From NCBI GenBank assembly GCA_030544215.1, contig JARZZO010000004.1:43637980-43701979 (forward strand): DNA of 64,000 nt, written 5' to 3'. The position numbers and the translations under genes are program-made. The notes under the pieces were generated by a model. It had not been told where the DNA came from. It did not search any database and was given only the letters and a program-made list of their open reading frames with translations. Positions 47,341 through 59,175 of this stretch are shown here, piece after piece. The DNA comes from Zantedeschia hybrid cultivar (Eukaryota; Streptophyta; Magnoliopsida; Alismatales; Araceae). The stretch's first letter is position 1. The number at the start of each line of letters is the position of its first letter.

Positions 47341-49022
47341 GTGAATTGAGTAAGACCTGCCGCAATGCCCCAATAGTCATCTGATCACTTAATCAGTTGG
47401 TTGCTGTACCAAGTACATTTTCTTGAATTTTTCTAAAAAAATAATTCCAGGGGCTGATATGTACCATCCAATTATTTATTGTTCATTAAAAAAGTAAAAA
47501 AATAATATATAAAAGGACTATCTATTTTTATTTCTTTTCAATTTTTTTCTAACGATCGGATCCATGTGGAACCTTAAGCGTGGCAGCGTCCAACAAGCAC
47601 ACAAAAGGAATGCTGTCCTTTTGGCGCATGGAGCATATTCCCTTCTTTTTACATATTGATTGATGTGACGCAGTGGTCCCTCTGAGCCATTGGCCTGCCT
47701 TCCACACACCCCCACAACCATATGTAGAGAACACTTGCAACACTCTTTTATCCATCAATTCCCACACTTTGCTTACAACGAATGATTAATTTCTTCATTA
47801 TTATATTTAATGACCAAATATTTAGATATTTTTAATCAGGAGTATTTAAATTTGGACTCTCCCAAAAGAATTTCCCCTTAAAATGTGAGATCCTTTTGGT
47901 ACAAACGTCTATTTATATGGACAATATTTTGAGACTAGAAATTTCCACTGGCAAAATAATCTAATGGACTAAACATGCCACGTGGGATCCAAGATGCTTC
48001 ATGTGCCCAAAAATGTCTGAATTTCTCAGAAACAGAGTCCACATACTGTTGAAATATATATAAGCCCGGGTATGGGTGGATAGAGAGTGGTGGACATGAG
48101 CTTCCAAGTAAGAAGGAATCTTTGCTGATGTGTCTTATATATATGCCCCACCGATCAGGAAATTTAGTATTGTTTTCATACATATGTATATATAATATGT
48201 ATGGTGGTGGACTAACTCATCTTTTGTGAAAGGGACTCGATCACAATATCCAGCAACACATCATTAGGAAGGGAAATTTCATATGATCTACTTCTGTAAC
48301 AGCTGTTTTTTTTTTTTTTTACCTAGTGTCAGGTATTTATTTTATGAAAATAATGGTTTCTCACACACTTTTATAACTACTCCTTAACTTTCTGGTTTTC
48401 AGATTTTAATTTATCTCCGTCTTTTTATCCTTTCCAAAATTATACACATTAAACACCTTATTATATATGTAAAAGATATCAAATGTTAATGTTAAGATAT
48501 TCATACATATGTTAACTGTTAAGATGTTACTTTAAAAACATCGTAAGATATTTAAATATGCCTTAGGATGCTAACATTTTAACATCTTGATACACTAAAA
48601 TACTTAAATGTTAACATGATAAAGTACTAAGATGTTAAATATTAAAATATGACAAAAATGCTAATATATTAATAAGGTAAAGTATTGATGTTTTATAATT
48701 GTAGATAATATGTTACCATGATATGTTCACGGCCGGCCGTAAGAAGGGTGAAAAATAGGTCTTGCCAAAAAGTAAAAATTAAGACAGTGCCTGTGGCAGG
48801 GGTTGTGATTCATGTCTTCTATATTTTACATAATTGTTAAAGATAAAATAGACTCTTATTTACTGTTTAATTTGTTTCACCCTTCCTACTTATTTATTCA
48901 TTTTAAATAACTGTTCGAATATTTAAGTATTTATCCAATTCCACCTTCTATGTAAGCATATGGGATTTTTTCCTTCTAATGATAGATGATACTCTACAAG
49001 TACTCCCGAGTGACTTAAGACA
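47341..49022. other. AT-rich intergenic DNA, no gene seen
   Basis: At 48470-48690 a loose repeat of GTTAACATTT/AAGATGTTAA words occurs. A T-run lies at 48308. No coding feature. Confidence 0.35.
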
Positions 49023-50100
49023 CACTACTAGAAATATGGCTGATACTCTACTTGAGACCACTCAAAGATTTGTCTCAAAAACGAGCTATTTGCAACCAGC
49101 AGTGATCCATCCTAAAAAGAATTATTTGGGGTGGCGAAACATTTTGTTCAAAAAAGACGTTATTTACGACAGATAAAATCGTCTAAAAAATAATAATATG
49201 ATTCGTTTAAATATTTTATTTTTTTGTGACAATATAATTATCTCAAAAATAATTTAAAATAAAAATCATCGCGATTATTTTATCTTTTGCGACAGCTATA
49301 GTCATCCCTAATAAAATTAATGAATTTGAGACGATGAGTCAACCGTCTCAAATAATTAGTTTAGGTTTTGGGACGGCGAATCTATTCAAAAAAATTCAGA
49401 ATATGTTTTTCTAGACAACTATTAGCTGTCTCAAATAGCTATGTTAACTGCTGGAGACGACGGTCGGCCGTCCCGGAAACTTTTACTATGAGTATTTGAG
49501 AAGTGTATCATCCGTCCCTAAAATATTTCTTATGATTATTTTAGATGACGATAAATAAATCGTCCTAAAAAGTCTTAACATTAAAAATGTTATAACTTAT
49601 TTTACAACCTAATAACTTGTATAAAATCTATTTTACAACCTATTAATGGTCGGCCATTAATCATCGTCCATTCAACTACCTACCATCATAAAAGCTAAAA
49701 AAATCCATCAACCAATATAAAAGTATAAATTAAAAAAAAAAGTCAATAGAATCATGATGAAATAAAAATACAGTCAATCATTAGAAATCAATCTAAACAT
49801 CATCGCAAGTCTCCTCGTCCTCCTCTTATTTTGGATCCTCCTCAACGGATGGGAGTCGAGCAACAAGTATCTCCTAGATTCGGCACTCTATCCCCCCCAT
49901 CTACCGCTATTACATCTTCAATTATAACTATAAATTCACCAGTATTTTCGTCCCTGCTCTTGTTCTCATACAGTTGCCGGCTTTCGCTGCAATGAAGCCT
50001 TGGATTCTCTCTTGTGCATTGTGCTGAAAGATATCAAATTTTATTCGTGCTGCGGCCGGCTTGTCCAAAGGCATCAAGAATATATATGGGGGCTCACAAA
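49023..50100 (+). mobile_element. CACTA (En/Spm) transposon end with subterminal repeats
   Basis: CACTACTAGAAATATGGC at 49025 is a typical CACTA terminal inverted repeat. The next 550 bp hold many short words in both directions (GTCTCAAA, GGGACGGC, CGTCTCAAA, TCGTCCTAAAA), the binding-site array for the transposase in this superfamily. From about 49800 the text is GC-richer and may be a broken minus-strand coding end. No second terminal repeat was found, so the element is truncated and its right limit is a guess. Confidence 0.7.
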
Positions 50101-50930
50101 CTGCCAGAATTTATTCGGAGATTTCATAGGCCTTGCCTGGCAAGAATAAGTGATTGGGAGGATTCATGTATATATATATGATGCGCTAGAAACATTATGC
50201 CTCCGCAATGATTATATCTGCTCTCGTTCCCAATTAAATTTCCAGCTAGAGAAATACTTGCAGCAGTGCGTCAGGGCAGCCCACCTGGCGGTGCTGGTGC
50301 TAATTAATTTTCTTTGTTTTTCTTTTTATGTTGATTTTTTAATTTTTTTTAGACCATCTGATTAAAAATACAGGAGGTGTCCGTAGCGCCGCTACTATGC
50401 TGCCGTTTGATCTTTCCAATTAGATGCAGCCTTGGAGTTGTGGATTGCAATGCCCTAGAGCATTAAAGCAAGTATTTCTCTTCCATCTAATTGAACGTCC
50501 GTAAAATATGCAACAATTGAAGTGCTTTGATCGGATGTAAAACACACTCAAGTAGAGAAGGTTTTCGAAGGAAATACATTTATAGAAAAATGTAAAGAGA
50601 TCTCTACTTTTGCTACCGTGGAAGCCGTTAAATTTGTCTTGGTCACGTTTAAATTGTCATCCACATTAGTTGTCGATGATGATTCTAGGAGATCCTCTTC
50701 TTATGTGAAGAAGAGTCTAAAAGGTGTCAAATCCATGGGAGACTCACACAAATATAAAGAGATACATAGGAAAAGAGGTATGATATGTGAGAATAATCTT
50801 TCCCGGCCTCTTTCTCCATTCTTCACCATCGTCTTCCTCCCTCAATCTCCTTGCTATCTATGGCTTGTGAAATGTTGTACTGTCCTCCAAATTTATTGCC
50901 TCACATGCATACACTAAATAATCCTTTTAA
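50101..50930. other. Unassigned sequence, no gene accepted
   Basis: A plus ORF (50618-50917) shows no known domain. The antisense copia relic begins at about 50931 to the right. Confidence 0.35.
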
Positions 50931-51353
50931 GCATTCTACAAATAATCCTCCTACTTGTTTACCCTTCCACTTGCACATCTTGATGAGGTGGATCTATAAC
51001 TAGTTCAGTTCCATTAATTTGTCCCTCCTCTTCTGCTTTTTGATCAGGTGGAACAAGAAGTTGCTTAGACACTTGATGAGCCACTTCTGGTAGAGGATCA
51101 ACAGTTTCCTCAGATATGACATCGACCGACAAATTAGGTTCAACGACAGCTAGGTTCAGTTACTAGCCACATGTAGGACATGACCAACAATGCCTTAAGC
51201 TCCTAGGAACCAAAGGCATACTGGTCAAATCATTTATTGGAAGATCATCAAACTATATGCCTCGACATTCTTCTGTACTGCCACTATTTGAGTCAACTTC
51301 AATGAACTTAGCAACAATAGTCTTTGCTACTCTAGTCCGAAAAGAAAGACAAT
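50931..51353 (-). mobile_element. Antisense copia relic, part between integrase and reverse transcriptase
   Basis: The minus strand reads as the linker of a copia polyprotein: FRTRVAKTIVAKFIEVDS (the 'TRTAKFIE' block), LVPRSLR, then an acidic stretch VEPNLSVDVISEETVDPLPE, with several stops. It continues the relic at 59636 onward, from which it was separated by the insertion of the copia element at 51354. The reverse transcriptase part further left is gone. Confidence 0.7.
51143..51353. repeat. Left copy of a 211-bp direct repeat flanking the copia insertion
   Basis: From ACGACAGCTAGGTTCAG to GACAAT it repeats at 59636-59846, with one substitution and two 4-bp indels noted by eye. The left copy ends exactly at the TG of the 5' LTR, and the right copy begins exactly where the truncated 3' LTR stops. 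It therefore behaves like an unusually long target duplication. Confidence 0.9.
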
Positions 51354-51861
51354 TGTTAACCAACGCATGGTTCTTACCATGCAAATGCCCACGTGGGGCC
51401 AAGAGTTGGTTATAGGAGATGAGGGGGAGTGGTTGAGGGAGTGGTTGTGGGAAGTTACCCACACATGTGATACACCCCTTGGTTATAACCATTCTCCCCT
51501 TTATTTGAAAGGGTAGAGGAGAGAGATATAAAAGAGGGGAGAATGGCATTACGTGAGAGCATTATCAAGAGAACACTCACTTTTGGGCAGCCCTCTTTTT
51601 CACTGAAGACTCCCCTTCGTTCTACACATTCTCTCTCCCTCTCTAAGTGTTGTTCTCCAAGAGGCTATCACCAAGAGCCTAGGATTTGCAGCGTGGATTT
51701 TAGGAAGAAGCTCGTCACGTGGTTCTCCTCCTTGTCCTCACAGAGTCGTCGCCGCCCCTCTACGAACGTCGCCGTTAAGGTACGTTTTCCGTTACGATCC
51801 ATCTCCGTGCATGCTTCCGCTTGTTCATTTGATGCATGGAGATATTTGTGTTTTATCAACA
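51354..51861 (+). mobile_element. 5' LTR of the copia element (508 bp)
   Basis: It starts TGTTAACC and ends TATCAACA (inverted TGTT/AACA ends). A TATAAAAG box lies at 51527-51534, a likely transcription start context. A 12-bp direct duplication (GGAGTGGTTGAG region, about 51428) is absent from the 3' LTR. ORFs crossing it are not genes. Confidence 0.9.
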
Positions 51862-51862
51862 T

Positions 51863-51875
51863 TGGTATCAGAGCC
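51863..51875 (+). other. Primer binding site (initiator Met-tRNA)
   Basis: TGGTATCAGAGCC lies one base after the 5' LTR and matches the complement of the plant initiator Met-tRNA 3' end. Confidence 0.93.
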
Positions 51876-51889
51876 AGGTTTACGGAACC

Positions 51890-53092
51890 ATGGCAGCGTG
51901 GTCTTCGATCAAAAAGAACCGTTCCGATGTTGCGGCCTCGTCGAGCCGAATGGCTCCCATGGTGGTTATCAGTGACGAGGAATCGGAGCGGGTTCCCGAT
52001 GAACTGACCGACTATTCCGAGGAGAAATCCGGCGACGACCGTGTCCCATCTTCTCCTCCAAGGAGACTCAGAGCGCTGAAGTACTTAGCTTACCTCAGAG
52101 GGTTTTGCGGCGCGCATTCTGGACGCGACCAACCATCCGAGATAGAACGTGACGGCAGCCGCGACGAGGATGAAGACGGCGCCTGTAACGGCGGCCATGC
52201 AAACGGCGACGCGGGCGACGAGGGAAGCCCACCGCGGCGGTCGACGTCCATGCGCGGAGAAGGCCCCAAGCTGACGAACGGAGCGGCGGCCACGCCGGCG
52301 GGTGTGCCGCCCGGGCCTCGTGCGGACGGAGGGAGAACCACGCCGGCGGACGTGGTGCTCGCGCACCGCGCGGGCGGAGCGGCCACGCCCCCCGCGGGCG
52401 TGGCGCTCGCGCCCAGCGCGGGCGGAGCGGCCACTCCCCGCGCGGGCGTGGAGCTTGCGCCTAGCGCGGGCGGAGCGGCCACGCCCGCAGGCGTGGCGCT
52501 CACGCACCGCGCTGGCGGAGCGGCCACGCCCTGCGCGGGGGTGGCGCTCGCGCCCAGCGCGGGCGGAGCGGCCACGCCCCCCGCGGGCGTGGCGCTCGCG
52601 CCCAGCGTGGGCGGAGCACGCACGCCCCGCGCGGGCGTGGCGCTCGCGCCCAGCGTGGGCGGAGCACGCACGCCCCGCGCGGGCGTGGGGCTCACGTCCC
52701 TCGTGGACGTGCCGCCCACGCCATGCATGGGCGGCCTGCCCATGCATGTGGGCGTGGTGCCCTCCCTGCACGCAGGTGAGGCGTTCTCGACCCTGCGCAG
52801 GGGGGCTCCCACGCCCATGCATGGGGCTGCTGTGGCAGCCGCGCATGGCCCAGCGGGCGTGTCCTTGACGAGGGCGGGTCGAGTCCAACGACGTCGGCGC
52901 TGGGAGGCCCGCAGACGTCACCACGGCAGACCGTTTGGTGACACATGGCCTCACATGGGTCGTCGTGAGCCTCACTATGCACCGTATTGGGCTGGATCCG
53001 GAACGGGCCGGTTGGTTGTTCGAATGGACCCGTTTCAAATTCTCCGTATGATTATGAACGGAGAAATTGAATTTGAGATTAGAGAGTATTAG
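51890..53092 (+). CDS. Extra 5' ORF of the copia element: 400-residue repeat protein of unknown function
   Basis: The ATG at 51890 sits in a strong plant start context (ACCATGG) 15 bp after the primer site, and the frame stays open for 400 codons. An in-frame ATG at 51836 lies in the LTR and is less likely. The N-terminus is acidic and serine-rich, with VVISDEESE resembling a SUMO-interacting motif (inference only). Residues about 146-272 (52325-52705) are eight units of about 16 residues, such as GGAATPPAGVALAPSA. An Arg-rich stretch (RVQRRRRWEARRRHH) and a short end, EIEFEIREY, follow. I know no family like it. The DNA is very GC-rich, unlike the rest of the element, and each 48-bp unit also contains an inverted repeat (GCCACGCCC...GGGCGTGGC), so an RNA or DNA structure role or simple repeat growth are alternatives. 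It could be captured host sequence. Open frame without a stop is seen; translation is not shown. Confidence 0.55.
   Translation: MAAWSSIKKNRSDVAASSSRMAPMVVISDEESERVPDELTDYSEEKSGDDRVPSSPPRRLRALKYLAYLRGFCGAHSGRDQPSEIERDGSRDEDEDGACNGGHANGDAGDEGSPPRRSTSMRGEGPKLTNGAAATPAGVPPGPRADGGRTTPADVVLAHRAGGAATPPAGVALAPSAGGAATPRAGVELAPSAGGAATPAGVALTHRAGGAATPCAGVALAPSAGGAATPPAGVALAPSVGGARTPRAGVALAPSVGGARTPRAGVGLTSLVDVPPTPCMGGLPMHVGVVPSLHAGEAFSTLRRGAPTPMHGAAVAAAHGPAGVSLTRAGRVQRRRRWEARRRHHGRPFGDTWPHMGRREPHYAPYWAGSGTGRLVVRMDPFQILRMIMNGEIEFEIREY
52325..52705 (+). repeat. Minisatellite: eight 48-bp units (one of 45 bp)
   Basis: Unit starts are 52325, 52373, 52421, 52469 (45 bp), 52514, 52562, 52610 and 52658. The first and last are the most diverged. 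All lengths keep the reading frame. The core is GGCGGAGCGGCCACGCC, then GCGGGCGTGGCGCTCGCGC. Confidence 0.9.
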
Positions 53093-54082
53093 TTAGTTTA
53101 TTTATGATTAGATGCTGCATTAGAATTTAATTTGAATTGTAGGCTTATTAGTTCAAATAAATGTAATTTGATTTTTATGGTCTATTTGATTTATAGTTGA
53201 ATTATCCTGATTAGTGCCAATTATTTAAATGTGATGATTGTCTTGATATTATATTGTGCAAAATGAAATAAATTGAATTGTTTTATTTCGTCACGTAAAT
53301 AATTATTTTTGGTCACTGATATCGACCTTAACAGAGTTTGCTTGTAATTGAAGTGAATATTTGCGCAATGAAGAAAAATGACACTAATAATCAATTATTC
53401 AACTATGTAAAATGCATATTTATAAGATCGTTAAATTATTGAGCATATCAGTTAGCGGCAATTAATTTTAGCGTTCTAAGATTTAAATATGCATGATTTT
53501 ATATTTGCCAATTAAATTGATTCAATTCATGTATAATTGTCGTATCATTTAAATATTGCGCACGCTCGTGTAGCGCCGATTGATTAATTTTTTAAATGAT
53601 AATTTGTGAATTTGCACGTCTTGAATTGATCAATTTATGCACCACTTAGCTATCATTTCATTTAAAAATGATCATGTTGAAATTGAAAATTAATATATTT
53701 ACATGATCATGTGTTTGTTTGTAAATATTCATGATAGCTGAAATTCGATCAAGTTATTGAAATATCATGGACTTTGATATTACTGTTGATTTAATTATGA
53801 AGGTGTTCACTTCCATGATATTCAAATTTGTAAACGTTGAATAAGTGGCTATTACGAGAGATTTAAAGTGTTTCTCTCGTTGTAAAATTCACTCAAAATC
53901 ATTCTATTAAAATTAAGTTACTTTGATTTAATCGGAAGATGATTATAGTATCATAGATCTATATTTCGATTCCGATGGTTGAGTTAACTTAATATTTATT
54001 AGTCTGGATTTTTGGAAGCGAATTATGATGTGTAAACCATGTCAACTTGACTCTCTAAATTTTATTTATGTAATGATTTAAA
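53093..54082 (+). other. AT-rich spacer between extra ORF and gag
   Basis: 990 bp with no ORF and an abrupt fall in GC content after 53092. Copia elements normally have a leader of only 50-250 bp, so this is an unusual part. Confidence 0.6.
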
Positions 54083-57000
54083 ATGGCCATGAAAAATGTC
54101 ATTGCTGATTTGACCAAGGGTGACAAGTTGACGGGAATGAATTATGACATTTGGCACCGTAAGATTCAATACTTGCTAAACGAGCAAGAATTACTGGAAC
54201 ATCTTACCACCGTCATGTCACCTCCTGAGGATGGCAATACAGCATAGCATCGTAGAGATCAAGAAGCGTATCGACAATGGTTCAATAAGGATCGAAGCGC
54301 GCGCTTTACTATGTTAAGCAGCATGCAAGACGATCTTATTGAGAAATTTGAGAAATTCCAAACTGCCAAAGATATGTGGGATCAGCTAAAGTTTCAATTT
54401 GGTGGAACTTCGACTACGCGGTTGCGCGCTCTTGTACTTAAGTTTGAGACCTACCGCAAAGACCAATGACAGACCATGACCGAACACCTTAGGGTTATGT
54501 CGGGCATGATCAGGGACTTAAAGTCGACAGGTCATGATCTCACGGACGAGCAGCAGGTCCTTGCAGTAATCCGATCTTTACCGGACTCTTGGGTCCATAT
54601 GAAGCAGATTCTTACCCACAACGAGAATATCAAGAATTTTTCTGATATTTCTCATCATGTGGAGTTAGAGGCTGAGTGCGAAGAAGCTATACGCGCCACC
54701 GCCTTAGTCGCCAAGGGAGGCAGACACCAAGGCAGGAAGGGCCCAAAGAATTTTTTCAAACGAAAAGATCGTGAAACTGCATCCAGCTCTAAGTACAAGG
54801 CAGAGCAGACACCGAAGCGCCACCACAGAGGCAAGCGCGGTGGAAAAAGGGACAAATCAAAGGTGAAGTGCTACAATTGTAAGAAGATGGGACATTTCGC
54901 TCGCGAGTGCGCTGAGCCGAAAAAGGTATCCCTCAACCCAAATTCTCTCTCTGTGTATGTTTGTTCTCATGTCTTAGTCGCCCGAACTTATCCTGAGTGG
55001 ATTGTGGATTCAGGAACGACCAAGCATGTAACTAGAGATCGAGATGGGTACCAAGATTACTGCCGAATTCCAAGAGGGACGCAAAGAATATACATGGGCA
55101 ATGGGACCAGTGAAGAAGTTTTAGGAGTTGGTGTGTATCAGCTCAAACTTAAAACTAGTCGTGTATTGACATTGCATGATGTTCTTTATGCGCCAGGAAT
55201 TCAGCATAATCTTTTGTCAGCTTCATCTTTATTATCCCTAGGATTTGCTCTTGTTATGATAGGTACTGGTATTGACATTTATTTAAATGATGTGCTGTAT
55301 GGACATGCTTTATTAAGTGGTGGTTTGTTTAAATTAGATGTTGATTTCAATGGTTCTACTTCTTCTATGTCGTATGTGGCTGATGATAAAGACCTTAGTT
55401 CGGAAATATGGCATGCTCGCCTAGGTCACATAGGACAGGATAGAATGACCAGGTTAGCTCGAGAAGGCCTTTTAGGTTCACTCGCTAAGGTCACTCTACC
55501 TTTATGTGAATCATGTTTGACTGGAAAGGCATGCCGAAAACCTTTCGGAAAGGCCAGAAGGGCCACTGATGTATTGCAGCTTATCCATTCTGATATTTGC
55601 GGACCTTTAAGTGTGAAGGCTAGACATGGAGCATCATATTTCCTTACCTTTATAGATGATTATTCGCGATACGGTTATGTTTATCTGATCGCTCACCGCT
55701 ATGAAGCACTGGATTGTTTCAAACGCTTCGTAGCTGAGGTTGAGAATAAGACCGGTAAGAGTGTAAAAGCTCTTCGCACAGACAGAGGACGCGAATATTT
55801 ATCTGATCAGTTCAGAATTCTATGTGAGGAAAAAGGAATTAAAAGACAACTCACTATTACATACACTCCGCAACAAAATGGTGTTGCCGAGAGAAGGAAT
55901 AGAACGTTGTTAGACATGGTTAGGTCTATGATGGCGCATGCCAACCTCCCAATATCCTTCTGGGGGGATGCTTTGTTGACTGCCACCTATTTACTTAACC
56001 GTGTGCCTTCATAGTCAGTTCCTTCTATCCCTTATGAGTTGTGGCGTGGCAAAAAACCGAATTTGGGAAACTTACGCCCGTGGGGGTCAACTGGATATGT
56101 CCATGACTCTTCCCACAAGTATGGAAAATTGGGCCATAAAGCTAAAAAGCTTATCTTCATAAGATATCCTGATAGCTCACAAGGGTATGTCATGTATGGA
56201 CAATATCAAGATGGAGGAATGACAAAGAAAGAGGTTCGAGACGTTGTATTCTTAGAGAAAAGATACCCTAAACATGACGATGTCGGAAAAAGCTTTGATC
56301 TCCATGAAGTGGATGAGACAGCTCTCTTACCATCTTCCAGCGAAGGGAGGGAATTAGTTCCTAACCATATCATCGCTGGAGATAGTATAGATAATCAAGC
56401 TAGTGGGAGTATACCTATTAATTTACCGAGTGGGAGTACTCCATTAGAATCGGAAGATGCCGATACCCAAGTACGTCGAAGTAAACGCGGTCACACTCCT
56501 CGTTGACGCTTTGAGATTGAAGAAGAGATTTTAATGTGTCAGCCTGCGGATGATGAAGAACCTAGAAATGTCAAAGAGGCATATTCATCATTATCAAAGA
56601 AAGAATGGGAAGCTGCCATGCTAGACGAAATGGATTCAATGGAAAAGAATAAAGTCTGGGAGTTAGTTGATCTTCCACCTGGGCGTAAAGCTATTGGAAA
56701 CAAATGGGTTTTCAAAATTAAACGCAAGGCAGATGGATCAATTGACAAATACAAAGCACGACTAGTGGCGAAAGGGTATACCCAGAAAGAGGGTATTGAT
56801 TTTGATGAGACGTTCTCCCCGGTGGTGAGATTTACGTCTGTTCGTCTTATCCTAGCTATTGTCGCACATTTAGATTTAGAACTCTTTCAGATGGATGTTA
56901 AGACGGCATTTCTTAATGGAGAACTAGACGAGGAAATTTATATGTTCCAACCAGAGGGTTTTAAGGTAAAGGAACAAGAGTGCAAAGTTTGCCGCCTAAA

Positions 57001-58123
57001 ACGTTCCATTTACGGCCTCAAACAATCGTCTAGACAGTGGTATTTAAGATTTCATAAGGAAATCACCTCATTCGATTTTGAGACGATTGAGGAAGACCAC
57101 TGTGTGTACGTCAAACGAAAGAAAGAGAAGATTCTAATTCTATCATTGTATGTTGACGACATTTTGTTGGCTGGGAATAATATGGAGTCTATCAATGCCA
57201 CTAGGCAGTGGTTATCTTCCGTCTTCGAGACCAAAGATATGGGCGAAGCAAACTATGTGCTAGGAGTGAAAATAGTCAGAGATCGCTCTAGAAGGTTTTT
57301 GAGTATGTCTCAGGAAACCTACATTAATAAGATTCTAGAGCGATACCGAATGAATCACTCCAAGCCCATTGATACTCCAGTTGATAAAAGTTGTGTATTA
57401 AGTGTAAGCCAATGCCCACAGAATGAAGAAGAGAAGAATCAAATGAATAAAATGCCATTTGCGGCAGCTATTGGGAGTCTGATGTATGCTATGTTGTGTA
57501 CTCGACCCGACATCAGTTATGCTGTCGGATTAGCTAGCCGTTATCAAAGTAACCCTGGTCCTGCTCACTGGAAGACAATCAAGAGAATATTCCGATATTT
57601 ACGTGGAACAACAAACCTTGCCTTATGTTACGAAGGAGGTGATCTAAGGTTGAAAGGTTATAGTGATGCTGATTGGGCCAGCGACAAAGACGAAAGAAAG
57701 TCTACGTCAGGACATGTGTTCATACTCGGTGGGGCGGCCATTTCTTGGTGTAGCAAGAAACAAACGTGCATTGCTCTATCCACTATGGAATCGGAATATG
57801 TGGCATGTTCAGCAGCTTGTCAAGAAGCAGTTTGGTTAAGGAGTTTCCTGCGGCGATTGGCTGTCACTCCTCATTCGGAGGAGAGTGTACTTCTCTATGT
57901 TGATAGTACATCAGCTTTGGCTTACGCCAAGGATCCTAAGTACCATGGTAAAACCAAACACATTGACATTAGATATCACTTCATTCGAGATCTGTTAACA
58001 AAAGAAGCAGTGGTCCTTCGACATATTTCTACCGATCGTATGGTAGCAGACCCGCTAACTAAACAGATCACTAGAGAGGCTTTCACGACCCATAGTAGAG
58101 CTATGGGTTTATGTAAACTGTAA
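54083..58123 (+). pseudogene. copia gag-pol polyprotein, one frame with four in-frame stops
   Basis: A single frame of 1347 codons runs from ATG 54083 to TAA 58121-58123 without a frameshift. Stops interrupt it at 54245 (TAG), 54467 (TGA), 56012 (TAG) and 56504 (TGA). Domains in order: gag (start MAMKNVIADLTKGDKL); zinc knuckle CYNCKKMGHFAREC (residue 263 on); aspartic protease WIVDSGTTKH (Asp 309); integrase with the WHARLGH zinc part and catalytic Asp 504, Asp 567 and Glu 603, spaced D-62-D-35-E; reverse transcriptase with YVDD (residues 1023-1026); RNase H with Asp 1195 in SDADWASD and [10 protein letters not shown]. All listed catalytic residues are present. Three of the four stops can arise by one C-to-T or G-to-A change, as expected of methylated transposon DNA. 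The enzymes make and insert element DNA in the nucleus; this copy cannot make the full protein. Confidence 0.95.
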
Positions 58124-59164
58124 TGTAAAGAACAGTTATTGTTGACTTCGATGCATTCTCTTATTGAGTATTTTGATGGAATGCTTGTTTACACATCAAT
58201 GAGTGTCACCAGACTTGAATTGACCCTCTCACACGGGTAATTCGCCTTGGCGCTGAGATAGCGAGCAAGATGAGACATTAAGTATCTATGGCGCTAGATG
58301 AGCGAATAAGATACACTTAAAATATTTATTTATGTCGCCTCGGATAAGAGCCGAGATGAGATCTTTAAAGATCGAATACGGGAATAATTGAGCCCATCCT
58401 GTATAGTCTGGAGAAGCCGGATGTGAGTCTTGAGACAAGGCGCTGAGTGGAAGCGACTGGGTCATGAGACTCAGGTTAATCGCAGTGGGAGTGATTAGAC
58501 TAAGATCCGTATGGTGTTTAAATGATAAATCTATAATTGACACGCCCACATTTGTGGAAGAACACCATAACATGCGTTTCATACCGCATGTGCAATTCTC
58601 GACCGATAAATGAGAATGATGAATGGATCTCTGCTTCATCATTGTGTGAGCTCTTGGATCATATTGTTGATTCTACCTGTACCCTTTGTGACCTAAGAAC
58701 TATGTCATGAAGAGGAAGCTCGACGTCGCTACTTTAGCATGATCCTTAGGACTAAGGTTGATACAGTCTAGCGGGACATGACTAGGAAAGCGGCCGAGAT
58801 TAATCGAATTGACATGAGAACTTGGGTAAGACATCTATATATTGCACCATGTTATGTGGATCATACCCCGGGAAACTCAGTCAGTTGTGTACAGACAGAG
58901 TTATGATCACATGACATTTGAGATTTAAACACTGCCAGTTATTTATCTGAGAGATCCGGAGTGTTAAATCAGGTGAATATAAGATGGTCTGGGGTACCAC
59001 GAGATTTTAAAGAGTATTGTGTTCCATTAGTTTTGGTGATAACTTAATGGATCACTACTCGCCTGATAGTGTTATGCTCGTGAGGTCGCACGCTGCATTT
59101 TCTGTATGATAGTTGTATTGTAGCAACTTAGAGAGATTGTTTATTAACCTTTGCCCTCCGTGGG
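58124..59164 (+). other. 3' untranslated region of the copia element
   Basis: About 1.04 kb between the pol stop and the polypurine tract, with no ORF on the plus strand. Around 58250-58350 a loose motif GGCGCTGAGATAGCGAGCAA / GGCGCTAGATGAGCGAATAA repeats. A minus frame (58286-58642) is open but shows no known domain. A long 3' spacer can hold packaging signals or a lost ORF; nothing decides this. Confidence 0.6.
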
Positions 59165-59175
59165 CAAGTGGGAGA
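59165..59175 (+). other. Polypurine tract of the copia element
   Basis: CAAGTGGGAGA directly precedes the TGTTAACC start of the 3' LTR and is the usual plus-strand primer of copia. Confidence 0.85.

Noticed and set aside
51253..51549. Paired ORFs in the LTRs (also 59144-59359 and 59353-59665)
   Set aside because: They cross LTR borders and occur in both copies only because the LTRs are repeated.
52085..53038. Antisense ORF of 317 codons opposite the extra copia ORF
   Set aside because: It results from GC-rich inverted-repeat units; no start context or family match, and it runs against the element.
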